Shown here one piece after another: positions 33,108-43,910 of a stretch of 64,000 bases of DNA (positions are counted from its first letter, which is position 1; the number at the start of each line of letters is the position of its first letter). Position numbers and translations under genes: made by a program. The notes beneath the pieces are model-generated. The model was given only the letters and a program-made list of their open reading frames with translations. It had not been told where the DNA came from and searched no databases. Origin of the DNA: Torymus aiolomorphi (taxonomy: Eukaryota; Arthropoda; Insecta; Hymenoptera; Torymidae). The stretch covers positions 160,457,297 through 160,521,296 of the forward strand of contig CM070874.1 in NCBI GenBank assembly GCA_036365515.1, read 5' to 3'.

Positions 33108-33965
33108 TCAGTGACTTCGTCTGAAATGGAGTGTCACGGTCAGCGTACCGTACTCGAATGGAATGCGCTGTCCGAGCTGGTCTCTTATATCGATGATAAT
33201 ATTGTGAAAATTGTGATAGAGAAACGGTATGTAGTGGGCGGGCGTGAAACGCTACACAGCACTGCAGCCGTATCTGAATTTTGAGTTATCAAAGGAAACG
33301 ATGCGCAAGAGCGAGGTCTGTGTGTCCCCCACTGTGTAGGGTTCACAAATATCTGTATAAACGTACAGTTGGTCGGGAATGGCACGAGAGAGCGAGGCTG
33401 GTCTCACGGCTACAATTTTCCGCAGCGCACCATGGTTAAAGGTCGTCAACAGAATTTTTTTCCCGGGCTCGTCATCGAATCCAAAAACGCGGAGAATTTT
33501 TTCGTTGAAATGAGTCGCATGTGGCTCTTGGCAGGCGCACTTGCGTCTGATGGCATAATAACCATTGCTCTCCTTTACGGGTTCAAGCATGTGATGCTTA
33601 TAAGTGTCATTCGAGTTATTTATGGCGTCTGCGAGCTGTTGGAGAGAGTCGTAAATGCCGACTGGAAAATGGCAGAATGTTTTCTCACTCTGTTTGTCGT
33701 CGTCCATGGCGAACAAACTAAAAGTGTAAAAGGCATCATTGTCTTGAAAATGCACGATACTACATGGTACGTGAATTTCCACCAGTCCGACGTGCCACTC
33801 TCCGTGTAATTTGATCTTGCGTGGCAAATGGGTGGTGAAACATCTGGTTGTGTTATCGAGAAAGTAAGCCATACTGCTGTTGCTAGGCAGTACCATGTAA
33901 AAATCTTCGTTCGCGTCCATGCCTGCTCGTGGTTTTCTACGAAATGCTCTCGAGTTGACTCGCAC
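33108..33965 (-). pseudogene. Penton-type minor capsid protein with an in-frame stop
   Basis: The protein would form capsid vertices (single-jelly-roll minor capsid protein). Recognisable text is FYMVLPSNSSMAYF, NTTRCFTTHLPRKIKLHGEW, VGLVEIHVPCSI and DQLYVYTDICEPYTVGDT. The likely start is the Met before DANEDFYMVLP, 15 codons into the open frame. A TAG at 33252 interrupts it. The same frame then continues for ~47 codons with a typical beta-rich C-terminal strand pattern ending at the TGA at 33108-33110, directly against the next ATG (33106). That packing shows the extension is the natural C-terminus and the TAG a single lesion. Confidence 0.8.
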
Positions 33966-33997
33966 AATACGCTCGATTTTGAAGCTCTTATCGCCAG

Positions 33998-34964
33998 TCA
34001 GTCAATCGTGCCCGACCAAAACGAGCTCTTCGTTATAAAGAACCCGTCAATTATTTCTCCGTTTAAGTCCGCCAATACGTATGTGTACAGCCCTTGCCGC
34101 GGAGATACGCGTATAATCTTGAAAATCTCCTCACTGAAATTTTTTTCGTATCCGCGCTCGAAGGTGTTCTTTGTTCGACTGACACGGACGAGGTCACTCA
34201 CAGCAAATTTATGGTAGGGCACGGCGGGGCGGCGATAATTGGAGCGCGCGCGCTTGGCCAGATTTTCGCGCGCTCGGCCAGATTTTCGCGCGCTCGCGCA
34301 CCGTTGTAAAGGTTGACCTCTGCTGGGCGCATTCGCGTACCGCTGTGCCGAGAATGATTGTACGCGTACACAATTTTTGTCAGAACATCGATGTATCGCT
34401 TGGTGTTTCGATGTGAGAAATATCTCCATATCCGCTCGCGCAGCGTTCTGTTGAGCCTCTCGACCACCGCTGCCTTGACATCTGGATTTCTAGCGACACG
34501 AAAGCCGATCTCCATGCGCTTGAGAAGATTTTGAAAAGCGGCGCCAAGAAATTCCTTGCCACGATCGGACTGCACGCACATGGGCAAGCGCGGCTTCGCT
34601 CTGTCGGTAATTGGCTCAAAAGCGTCGGCAACTTTGCGCGCAGTTTTATCCTTCAGTGGTTCAACCCAGGCAAACTTACCGAGTACATCGATGACCACGA
34701 GAATATAGCAGTACCCGTCGTTGTAATCCTTTATCGATGTCAGCTGAAGTAGATCGCACTCCCACACGTCATCGACGTTCGTTACATTGTACGACAGGCG
34801 CGGGAATCTTCTTTTTATCGGGTGATGAAGCGTGTAGGCATCTTGATTGCTCAGCCACGCGTAAATTTTTTCTTCTCCTTCTTGGCATTTACGCGAAGAA
34901 GGTTTCGTGCACCCGCGTAACCCGCCTCATACTCGAGATCGTAGTATTGTTTTCCGTATGACAT
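33998..34964 (-). pseudogene. Polinton integrase (RVE), frameshifted twice
   Basis: This retroviral-type integrase would insert the element. The start is at 34964 (MSYGKQYYDLEYEAGYAG). The N-terminal part shifts frame in the A-run near 34870, then continues as WLSNQDAYTLHH. The catalytic core (to ~34300) has WECDLLQL, VQSDRGKEF and KAAVVERLNRTL; the D-D-35-E acids are present. A 19 bp tandem duplication (GGCCAGATTTTCGCGCGCT, 34257-34300) creates a second shift. The C-terminal SH3/chromo-like part follows (KFAVSDLVRVSRTKNTF, EEIFKIIRV, FFITKSSFW). The order matches other Polintons; the copy cannot yield a full protein. Confidence 0.85.
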
Positions 34965-35042
34965 CTTATCGCTTATATATCAAAGTGCATCCATTTTTTC
35001 TTGGTCTGCTTTTTACTGCGAGTTAGCATGGGCGAGGGTGCA

Positions 35043-35738
35043 TTATTTTCTCCGGCCTCTATAGTCTGTTGCCGCGGGTAAACGTCGTTTAGCCGTATTT
35101 GCTGTTGCAGTCAAAATCCGCCCAATTTTCAAAACTTTGGGATTTTCGATGAGATTAACGGGCGTCTCGCTAGTTTTGAGAAATTTTGCAAACTCAAAGC
35201 GCCCGACAGGCAATTCTTCCTCCTCTAGACGCGGGCTCTTTTGCAGTGTGTCGAGAAGTAACTCGATTATGCTCGAGCGCGCCACTTGTCGGCCATCGAT
35301 GCTCACAGTGCCTGCATTGTCCCACTTTAGACGCTCGGGAACCGTTGTCCTCCAGTGCCGAAGCAAGAGTCGCGCTTTTGGCGCGAGTACTTTGGGTATA
35401 CCTCGGCGAATGGTCTCCTCGCTGAGCGGCGCGAGACTCTCTTCGATTTCGTCTACTTCGTGATTCGTCTCGCGCCGCTCGGCGATACGCTCGTTGTCGC
35501 GGAAAAAAAGATAGCGACGTAAAATCTGCAAATAATTCAGACATTTTTCATAATCATCGCGCGCTGCCTTCGAGCGTAAAACGTCGTACATTTCGGTGTC
35601 CAAGCGAGAAAAATTATCGCCATGCATTTGTAAACTTTTTTCCTCGACATCCGCGGTCGGGCTCGCGGCCATCGAACCTTCTGGCACGAGAATCATTTTA
35701 CGCGCGTGTTCCATCTTATTGCGTATCACGCGAGCCAA
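35043..35738 (-). CDS. Conserved Polinton protein of unknown function, upstream of integrase
   Basis: The 231-residue frame is intact. It is mostly helical and charged: NKMEHARKMILVPEG near the start, RLDTEMYDVLRSKAARDDYE, KCLNYLQILRRYLFF, then a second half with AKARLLLRHWRTTVPERLKW, DNAGTVSIDGRQVARSSIIE and FAKFLKTSETPVNLIENP. Proteins of this design are common in animal Polintons next to the integrase and the small GG-tailed protein. Their function is not established as far as I know. The 5' end overlaps the stop of the next gene upstream by 23 bases, so the two were probably co-expressed. Confidence 0.6.
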   Translation of the reverse strand: MARVIRNKMEHARKMILVPEGSMAASPTADVEEKSLQMHGDNFSRLDTEMYDVLRSKAARDDYEKCLNYLQILRRYLFFRDNERIAERRETNHEVDEIEESLAPLSEETIRRGIPKVLAPKARLLLRHWRTTVPERLKWDNAGTVSIDGRQVARSSIIELLLDTLQKSPRLEEEELPVGRFEFAKFLKTSETPVNLIENPKVLKIGRILTATANTAKRRLPAATDYRGRRK

Positions 35739-36114
35739 ATATTTTCGAAATGAGAGTACTCACGATTGGAGCTAATAAGATAGGCAGGAATGATCCCCCG
35801 TTCTGAATAATCGCTCGTTTCTTTGTGCGCCAATCAGTGTTACCACTCGGGTGCGATAACTTGCGCAACGTGTATTTATGCTTGCTCAATCGTCTCTTCT
35901 CGCTATCCGATAATTTTACGACCCCGTGTAAAACATTCAACACGCACTCGCATATGCACTTGAAAATGGGTTTGTCAGCCGCTCGGGCTATGGTTATGCG
36001 ATGTTTCTTATCGCCGTGGCAGAGCATGCCGAGTAGCGCGAGATTTTTCTTGGAAAAATGTTTACCGCGCGGTAACGTGCCGCGACAAGAGGTAGTTCGT
36101 CCGTACAGGGCCAT
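35716..36114 (-). CDS. Small basic Polinton protein with hydrophobic GG tail
   Basis: The 132-residue intact frame contains KKNLALLGMLCHGDKKHRIT, ICECVLNVLHGVVKLSDSEK, KHKYTLRKLSHPSG and, at the C-terminus, RAIIQNGGSFLPILLAPIVS. The motif order (helix, small-residue core, then NGG and a hydrophobic segment) is a hallmark of a widespread Polinton protein. By analogy with membrane-active adenoviral capsid peptides, the hydrophobic tail may act on membranes or be a cleavage product of the protease; this is inference. It lies 32 bases downstream of the ATPase. Confidence 0.65.
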   Translation of the reverse strand: MALYGRTTSCRGTLPRGKHFSKKNLALLGMLCHGDKKHRITIARAADKPIFKCICECVLNVLHGVVKLSDSEKRRLSKHKYTLRKLSHPSGNTDWRTKKRAIIQNGGSFLPILLAPIVSTLISKIFGSRDTQ

Positions 36115-36146
36115 AGTTATTTCCCGACTGACGTTCGGCGGGCAAA

Positions 36147-36849
36147 TCAGCGTGATTTAAAGTATTTGGGCACGTATACGTAATGCGGGCTGTCACCGGG
36201 GAATATGTTTGCGCGAAATCTAAACTCATCGAGACAGTCTTGCGAGAGATCTATAAAGAGATAAGAGTGTGGCGCTCGCGTAGTGTCTATGTAGGCTTCG
36301 CGGAGAAAACCCGAGTCTTCGGGATGGATTTGGCGCGCGAGATGCTGTATTTGTGCCTTGTCGCGCGGATTTTTGAACAGCACTAGGTACTTTGTATTTA
36401 AACTTATGTCACGCTGCGCCTTTCCCTTGTGGAAAACATTTTGCGTTATGAATATCACGCTGATATTTTTGTGATGACTACCTTTCGTAAACAAGTCTAA
36501 AATAACGTCGCTCGAGGATTCTCGCATAAGATCATCGAGAATGAGTATTTTTTTCTTCTCGTTGTCCGAGGAATAGTCGCCTACCTGCGGGAGTCCCTCT
36601 CGAAACTCAATGACAGGTCCATTGGACTTAAAAGCTGTTCTGTAATGCCTCTTGCCATTCAGCGTAATAAAACAGTAAACGGTCGAAGCGTGCGGTACAC
36701 ATGACCGGTAAATGGGCGAGAAAGCGCTGAACAAAGCGTGTTTTTCCACAGCCTGTGGGTCCACACACACAGCAGGTAAATGGATGTCTCAAGCGTGTAT
36801 CCATTTTTTTTTGTTTACGGCCTCTAGCCACCGAATGAGACTGTCCCAC
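36147..36849 (-). pseudogene. Packaging ATPase (FtsK/HerA type), frameshifted
   Basis: The enzyme would pump DNA into capsids. The first part (36628-36849) has the P-loop CCVCGPTGCGKTRFVQRFL (Walker A). The second part (36147 to ~36690) has KKILILDDLMRES (Walker B) and SVIFITQNVFHKGKAQRDIS, a sensor-type Gln within TQN. The frames differ by one base; the change falls near 36640-36690, so the copy is broken between Walker A and Walker B. The natural start is uncertain: the Met before DTRLRHPFTCCV or the one 15 codons upstream. Confidence 0.85.
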
Positions 36850-36894
36850 GCTTTCCCAATCATTTTATACCCTTTTTTCCATTCGTGCGAAACA

Positions 36895-37215
36895 TTATCG
36901 TCTGCGCGGGCAGGGCGGCGGCGGCGGCGACGCGCGCGCGCGCGCGGGGACTAGCATCTTTACCGCGGTGATGAGCTGACGCGGCGACAAGCTGGTCGTG
37001 CGGGGGGGATGGGCTGATCCGCGGTGACTAGCTGATTCACGAGCGCGCGCGCGCGCGCGCGCGTTCACTAGGCTGTCCCCCGCCGCGAGAATGAGCAGGA
37101 CTACCGCGACGACTAGCATGCACAAGCCGGCGATATAGTTAACTATGAAACATGACGCGACTTTGTAACTACAATACCTTCTTAGTATATTTAACATGAA
37201 AACGCTATAAAACAT
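36895..37215 (-). CDS. Possible small membrane protein within the Polinton
   Basis: This 106-residue frame has one strong hydrophobic segment, YIAGLCMLVVAVVLLILAAG (about residues 27-46), preceded by basic residues. It is followed by Ala/Arg repeats and Pro-rich sequence that come from CG-rich microsatellite DNA (36930-36950 and 37040-37062). The N-terminal half could be a genuine one-pass membrane protein between the polymerase and ATPase genes; the C-terminal half is probably noise. I do not recognise a family. Confidence 0.3.
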   Translation of the reverse strand: MFYSVFMLNILRRYCSYKVASCFIVNYIAGLCMLVVAVVLLILAAGDSLVNARARARARESASHRGSAHPPRTTSLSPRQLITAVKMLVPARARASPPPPPCPRRR

Positions 37216-37456
37216 TCTGTATATTACTTTGTTAAGAAAATATAACGGCCTATTATCACAGCATGCTTTTTTTTCAGCGTACTAATACGAGGAAAGTGAT
37301 GGATATAGGTAGAAATAATTTGGACACGTAAATAATTTTTATTAAAAAGGACAATTTTTTATTTTACATAAATACACGCAGTTACAAGTTTTTTATAAAA
37401 TATACATACTATGCATTGCTCTTAGTGATACTGCATCGCGAAAGTATCTGCGCTTC

Positions 37457-40400
37457 TTAAGTACTACGGAACACGACTTTTTTTCGTCGCGAGTGATGAC
37501 CGTGCGTGCGAGTGCGCCTGATCGGTTTATATTTCAAAAGGGTGGGTTCTCTTTCGTTTTCAAAATACGCTGCGATCAAACGCGCGATGCTCTCGAAATT
37601 TATTATACTCGAATTGGCGCTATGGAGGCTAATACCCTTAATCTTACAGCACTCGAGAGTTTCCCCGGTAGAAGGTACGACAGCTCGGAAGCCATAAAAT
37701 TTTGGACCCGCTGAGAGAAACTTTGTTATATAGGTACCCTCGCCGTAGGCCTTTAGCTCGTCTGTCATGTTGCCGAGTAAAGCACCCAGAGACGGAGTAT
37801 ACTCAGTAGGGTCGTTTTTCTTACATGTGAAAATACACGAGTCCGTATCCATGTATAGAACACGCGCTGCGGTGAGTTTTTCAATTTAAGAATACAACTC
37901 GAGACGCGCCTGCGCGGTTGTATACGCAGCTATTGCCCATTTGTATTACCTGAAACATCGACGGCATCTTCGCGAAAGCGCTAATTCGTGTATAAAAGGT
38001 TCTCGTTGACCATAAGAACATCGTATACTTCTTTTTCCGCCGCTGTAAGAAGTTTTGATAGTCCCTCACGCGTTTTTATAATAGTCGTTTGTTTCATATT
38101 TGAGCGTTGGCCGAATTTTCCCCACAGCGAATTCAAACACAATTTCGCGACAGAACGCAGCCCCGGGTTTTTCTCTATTTTTTCCGAGTCTAACCTTATC
38201 CCCTCGTCACGCTCGTACTCGTAGACATACCGTTTTCTACTCTCTTCGTCTGTAGCAGGTCAACCGCTTGCCTGCTGCTTCAATCGGAGAAAGGTATTGA
38301 CATACGGGGCAAACAACCCACCCGCAGCCGTGACAGGATCGAACTGCGTGGTCTCATACTGCCAAATAACAAATATTTCTGTGACGCAGTAGCCAAGTTC
38401 GATCGCCTTCTGTAACTCGCAGACAACCCATGTGCCTGTAAATTCACACTCAGCGGCTTGGTCGTGATTACAGTCGCCCTCTCGCAATTCCTCGCAGCAC
38501 GAGCGACAGAGTCCGAAAATCAGCCGTGAGTGCATTTTTATGGGTAACACAGGCAGCATCAAACTACGAGGTGGTAAAACCTTGCACTTTATCAACCCTT
38601 CCATGCGCGAGAGATCATTGTTTCGTCCGCCAGTCAACTCCGTGCATTCTCCGCCGATGTAAATGCGCGGGTGCCCGATGGGATAACGTCCCCTCTTGCA
38701 GATATATGGGGGTAAAGAGAGCAAATATCGGTATATTTGATCTCTTCGTCCGGTGCGGTACTGCGAGAAGTGACGATATTTTCCGTGCGGCCCCCGAAAA
38801 GGCGTCACGCGGGTTTAAGGATATTTTGCTCATGACCGGATAAGTCGCTAAATATTGCGTAATTTCCGGTTGCTGACTTTTCACGCGCGCGAAATCGCAT
38901 TCCCACATCTCACGCATGTCGTATCCGAACCGCCACATTGCTGCGACTTTTGCCACCGTGCCCTCGTACGCCTGTGCGTATGTTTGGCCATATTTATTTT
39001 TTCTCACAGTACGATTATCGCTGAAACAGCGCGGACAGCCATGCATGTAACAGCCTTGGTATTCAAAAACAATTCCTTTGGCTGTTGAGGTAGGCTCTCC
39101 TCCTCCGATTGGCGGTAGATACCCGTCTACGAGAAACCCCTCGCGTAAACGAAACTCGCGCGAACGCCCCGCGTGAATAATTTCACGCCCGAACTCGCGC
39201 TCGCAGTATAGCAGCCACTCTATAGATTGCTGCGAGTGCTTATCCCCGCGCCTATATTCGTTTGGCGGAATCAGGCCAATAGTTTTTGGCTGCAAAAATT
39301 TTTTTTTAAAAACATACATACATGTGCACGCAATTGTACACGCGGAGACGAACGGGTCTGTTTGAGCGACTTCTATGAAAATTTCGCGAAACCGTATGCA
39401 CGCGCGTCTCAATATTTCCACGTCCATTTTACAGTATTCGACAATCTCTTTTTGAAAGTCGAATACGTAGTTTGGGGCTGTATTCTCATACCACACGGAA
39501 AAGCGGCACGTTCAGCCACAGACATAGTACCTGGGCAATAAAACTCGGGTGCCGGTAGAGGGCTCCTGTAGTGCTCATTCTCACTGGTATTGAAAAGGTG
39601 GGGGAAATAACCTTTCTTAGCGCTCTCGGGCAGTCCAAATGTCGCAGGCAAAGCACTCAGTTTCAATTGAAAGTAATTGATACTATCAATAAACTTTGTG
39701 CTCCCGTACTTTAGCTGCGTAATATTGTGGCCATTTAATATTACGCGCGGCGTGCCACACTTGGAACTTTCCGCCAACTCTTTCAATATAAATTGAGAGT
39801 CGAATGCCCGAGCATTGTGCGCTATACACATAATTTCGGCAAAATCTGTCTTTTCTTGCACATATAGCTCCAAGAGTTGTATGTCGTCCACGCCGATGCA
39901 ATCCGAGCATACTTGGTGCGCAACGCACAAATTAGGTACGTGAACGCGCGCATTTTCGCCATACGGAGTGTTTTGTGTTGTCTCGAAATTATAAAAAATA
40001 TAAAGATATTTTTTTTTTTACCCGGGATGACAACGCTTATTGGCTGCATGAAGCACAAGTCGTTAAAGGCATGCTGCTTTTGACAGTGCCTACAAAAACT
40101 GATACCACACTCGTGTTTCCGCTGATACACGTTTACAATGCGCATGCAATTCTCACACAACCGCACAACGTCGCACACTTTTTTATTATTTTTTTTGTAA
40201 GAGCCTGCACGCTTATGATTCGCGAAACACTCGTGACCGAAAAATTGTCGCCCACAATCCACGCACTCTATCATTTCGACTTGATCGCTTCTGCATGGCG
40301 GTGAAACGTAACAGCACGCACATGTTCGCGTACATTTGTGCTGATTTACGCAGCGGAATGTCTTATTACAATAAGAACAGAAAAAACGCGATTCCGCCGC

Positions 40401-41198
40401 TCCGAATAAATTAGTAATTAAATTAAAATGTCGTGCACGCTCTTCAAACATCAAATAAATAATACCGGCTAGTGGGGCATTTAATTCCCGGAGAGTGTTT
40501 CTTCCATCAAGGAGCGGGGGTTCGCCACTTCCAAAATTTTGTTTCTCGAAAACAACGAGTGCTACGCCACTTTCGAGAAAAAAATTTCGAAAGCTCACGA
40601 GCTCTTCAAAACCACAGCCATCACCCGGAATATTTACCCCAGCGGCGTCCACGAGACTTTCCGCGCGCTCTTTTTGCAATTTTCGACGCCCGTCGCGAAT
40701 CTCATGCCATTCTGCGCGCACCTCATCGCAAGGCTGCGACTTGAGAGCCATGTATACCGTTCCGACCGCAAGCGCACGCGGTAAACATAAATTATCGGCA
40801 TTGTTAATAACAACGATTGAGCGCTTTCGCAAATCGCTCAATTTTAAGCCACCACCCGCACCTACATAGCACACCTGTAACTCGAGTCCCTCTCCGATAC
40901 CCAAAATTTCGTTACTCTGACTTATGGAACTTATTAAATTCCATAAATCAGGGTAATTAAAGTTCGCAACAGGTCTGAACGACAGCCCGCTCGTACCACG
41001 TGAAAATCTCTCATTACAAATTCTAATCCCGATTAATGTATCTCCTGGAACGCGTGTCGTTATATAATCGTGCATGTCCCTAATCGCGGCCTCTACCCAT
41101 AATACGGGATTTATATCTGCGCGTGGCTCTATAATTGAAAATCTTACTCTATGGCCCTGCACTCCGAAGCGTCGCAGGTACTGCTGTCCCTCAACCAC
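37457..41198 (-). pseudogene. Protein-primed family B DNA polymerase (Polinton polB), multiply frameshifted
   Basis: This is the element's replicase. The N-terminal ~400 residues (to ~40020) include three cysteine/histidine zinc-like clusters (FCSYCNKTFRCVNQHKC, CVDCGRQFFGHECF, FCRHCQKQ). The exonuclease region follows: Exo I is altered (N in place of the catalytic D of DFET, near 39990), Exo II reads AHNARAFDSQFIL, and Exo III reads VEYCKMDVEILRR. Polymerase motif A (YTDICSLYP, near 38730) and motif C (YMDTDSCIF, 37840) are present, as is AGPKFYGF. The frame changes at least five times, including at the T10 run at 40010, near 39495, around 38720-38810, and between 38260 and 37852. It is not functional. 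Confidence 0.85.
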
Positions 41199-41393
41199 AG
41201 TATGCTGTCGTAGTCTTCGGCACCATAAACGTCCTCACTGCCACCACCGCCTACCTGCACGGGTGAGCGAACCTCAGCTGTAACAAAACAAATGATGCCT
41301 TTTATTAAAATATATTAAAATAGATTAATGGTTTTACGGTGAGGGATTTACTTTAAGGTTCTGCGATGCCCGCAAAGCTTTCTAATACTCTAT

Positions 41394-42497
41394 TCACGAA
41401 ATCCCGCAGATTGCTTTCTGTATACAAAGGCAGGGTTCGTCTTCGGCTTGGTCGCGAAACCATCGCTGGAGCCGTGCTTGGCGATTGTCTGATACCCGCT
41501 CGTATACCTCCCGCAAAAGAGCAAGCTCGGGGAGCGATGCCACAATCTGCGTTAAAAACCGATCGCGACTTCGCACAACTACGCACGGAAAAATATTTTT
41601 AAAAAGGGCACATATTTTAAAATATAAGAATAAATATTTACTTACATTCGTTGACCACACGGTCGAGGCGCTCGCGTGTGTTATACCCTGGGGCCGATTG
41701 GTTGGCGGTGGCACACAGCACACCCAGTATGTGCCGTCTTTCTCTGCGCGCACTCTCAGCAGTGGTGGAATAGTCGTCAGCCTCTACACCAGGTGGTTGA
41801 CTTGCCAGAAGCCGAAAGTCCTCATCGATGAGAGGTAGACGATCGTACGCAGCAAGATACTCGCCTATGGCTTCTTCTTGAAGCTCGATCTCGTTCGCTA
41901 CTTCTCGTGCTTCTCTTACAGCCTCCTCCTCCTCCAACTCCTCCTCCTCCATTCGATTAGGGATATCCCCTACAATTAGTGCAGGGCTTTCTACCTCTCG
42001 TGCAAGTTCTTCACTCTCCTCGTCGCCAGCATGCATATCGGCTATAATAACAACAGGCTCAGCGTCTTCATCATCATCATCACTGGTATCAAAACTCAGA
42101 GTGCGTGCGACTGGATTAAACGTCCCCGCGGCGCGCCGCGAGTGTGTAGGCGTGCTGTCTTCCGCACCGGAAAAATATGTAGCATCGCTCGAATCATCAT
42201 CATTTAGTAGACTCTCCAGAGCTGAAAAATAGCATGTCAACGATTATAAATTTTATAAATATTTTGAAATATTTTAAACTTACCAAGCCGCTCCGACCGT
42301 CCTTCGATTATGTCACTAAAAACTGGCAGACAACTTAATCCATGATTAAAAACAAACTCTTCGATTATCCGTAAAATCTCGCCGGAACGTCTAGAGCCTT
42401 GATATAAGCGCGCGATTGCGCGATACCCCGTCGTCCTAAGGGTCCTCTGTAATTGACAGATCAACTCGTCGCGAGTCATCCCACGTAAGCGCTGCAA
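41394..42497 (-). CDS. Three-exon spliced gene for an acidic protein, upstream of polB
   Basis: Exons 42497-42284, 42221-41646 and 41578-41394 join in frame (214, 576 and 185 bases; 324 residues). Intron 1 (42222-42283) has GTAAGT at the donor and TTTTTCAG at the acceptor. Intron 2 (41579-41645) has GTAAGT and GTGCGTAG. Both break codons after the first base. Exon 1 encodes a helical domain (MTRDELICQLQRTLRTTGY); exon 2 is strongly acidic (DTSDDDDEDAEPVV, MEEEELEEEEAVREAREV); exon 3 is helical (TQIVASLPELALLREVYERV). I do not recognise the family. The consistent splice sites and phase argue for a genuine gene, either a Polinton accessory gene or a captured host exon set. Confidence 0.6.
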
Positions 42498-43469
42498 CTA
42501 CGCACTACCTCTACTATACCTCGCTCTACCAAAGAGCCGCAGTATGGCTTTTCGCAGCGAAATTTTTACGAACGTATCCATCTCGGAGTATCGAACAGAC
42601 TGATGCCACTGCAGCGTTGCTTAGAGCTCTTATACAAGCGCAGTCAAAAGCATGAACGATAAAAAAAAATCAGCATCTCGTCACGTGACGTTCGTCAAAC
42701 TTATTTTTCCTCGGAGCGTCCAGTCATATTTTCCTAGGACCCGAGATGCCCGTAGTATAAAAATGCCTCTCTGCGCGCACGAAAAACAATAACAGTGCCC
42801 GTGACGACTGTTTGATAAAAAATCGTCATGTGGCGCGAAAAAGCGCTTTTCCAAAAGAGGTCTAAGATGAACGATAAAAAAACAATGAGCCTTCTATACT
42901 CGAACATCGACACTGAAAAGGAATAGAGTTTCATGGCTCTCGAAACCAAAACATTCGTGACGCATCTCTGGAAAAAGAACACATGCATGCGAGATAAAAA
43001 TTTACAATGCACAGCTAATGGTCATGAAATATTGTTCTACAAAAAACATAGTTTGTTACTTTCGACAGCACGGGTCAAACCCCTGTACGCGTCGTAGCTG
43101 ACGTTAAATGCAGTGATACCAAAATGGAAAGAGCTATGATAAAAAATTGAAGAGTGCAGGAGCGCAGTGTTGTAAATGCCACTGAAAAATGACCTGACAA
43201 ACACCCGCTAGCCGGGTGTATAAAAAATTTCTCTCGGGTTAACTACCCTTGGGTGAAAATATTTCCAGCATGGACGCAGGCCACTTTCTTCCTAACCCGT
43301 TGATGTGGAATTCCCGGCAATAATATTGGCCGGAACGGTTGAGTCATAAAAATTCGACGATTGTACCGCACAAAACGTCCACCACTCGTGCATCCCTACC
43401 ACCACCGCTTCTTCCACGTGATCGAGGGGATGAGGTTGACCACGCACGCACGCCGGTTCAGTCTTCACC
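42498..43469. promoter_or_regulatory. Divergent intergenic region of the Polinton
   Basis: About 970 bases without a convincing gene separate the leftward spliced/polB block from the two rightward genes, so promoters for both directions are expected here. I see no strong core promoter motif that I can assign. Confidence 0.35.
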
Positions 43470-43814
43470 ATGGAATCTAGCTGTGCGGGTTTCCAGCTTA
43501 TAGTAGCGGTTCTGTGTGAACTCTGCTATTACGCACAACGAGAGACCAAACAGATAGCGAGGGCTGAGCGCGACGCGGCCAACATAGAAAACCGCATAGA
43601 GCGCGACTTTGACGAACCCGCTGACCGACAGTTATTAAATAAGATATGCAAATATATTCTCATTCGTAGCAAAGGTTTGGCTAAATGTCACGAAGACATT
43701 ACTTTACTTTTGAACGTATGGCCTAAGGAGCGCAGAGCGGGGGTAGAAGCGTGGGCCTGTGCGCAAGGGTCAGCGCTTCTGAGAGCTCAGCTAGCAGGTG
43801 CTAGCACTCCATAG
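43470..43814 (+). CDS. Small rightward protein of unknown function
   Basis: The 114-residue frame is intact: MESSCAGFQLIVAVLCELCY, YAQRETKQIARAERDAANIE, DRQLLNKICKYILIRSKGLA, KCHEDITLLLNVW. It appears all-helical with a hydrophobic start. No family is recognised. It is one of only two rightward genes at the right side of the Polinton and lies 96 bases upstream of a second small gene of like orientation, so they may share a promoter. GC content resembles that of the Polinton rather than the flanking AT-rich DNA. Confidence 0.5.
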   Translation: MESSCAGFQLIVAVLCELCYYAQRETKQIARAERDAANIENRIERDFDEPADRQLLNKICKYILIRSKGLAKCHEDITLLLNVWPKERRAGVEAWACAQGSALLRAQLAGASTP

Positions 43815-43910
43815 TCGCTTCCCACCACAGAGGCCTCCCCGCCAACGCGGCCAAGTCGCGACTCTACTCAGTGTTTAACAGAATCTGACAGCACCAGTAT
43901 TCACCGAGCA

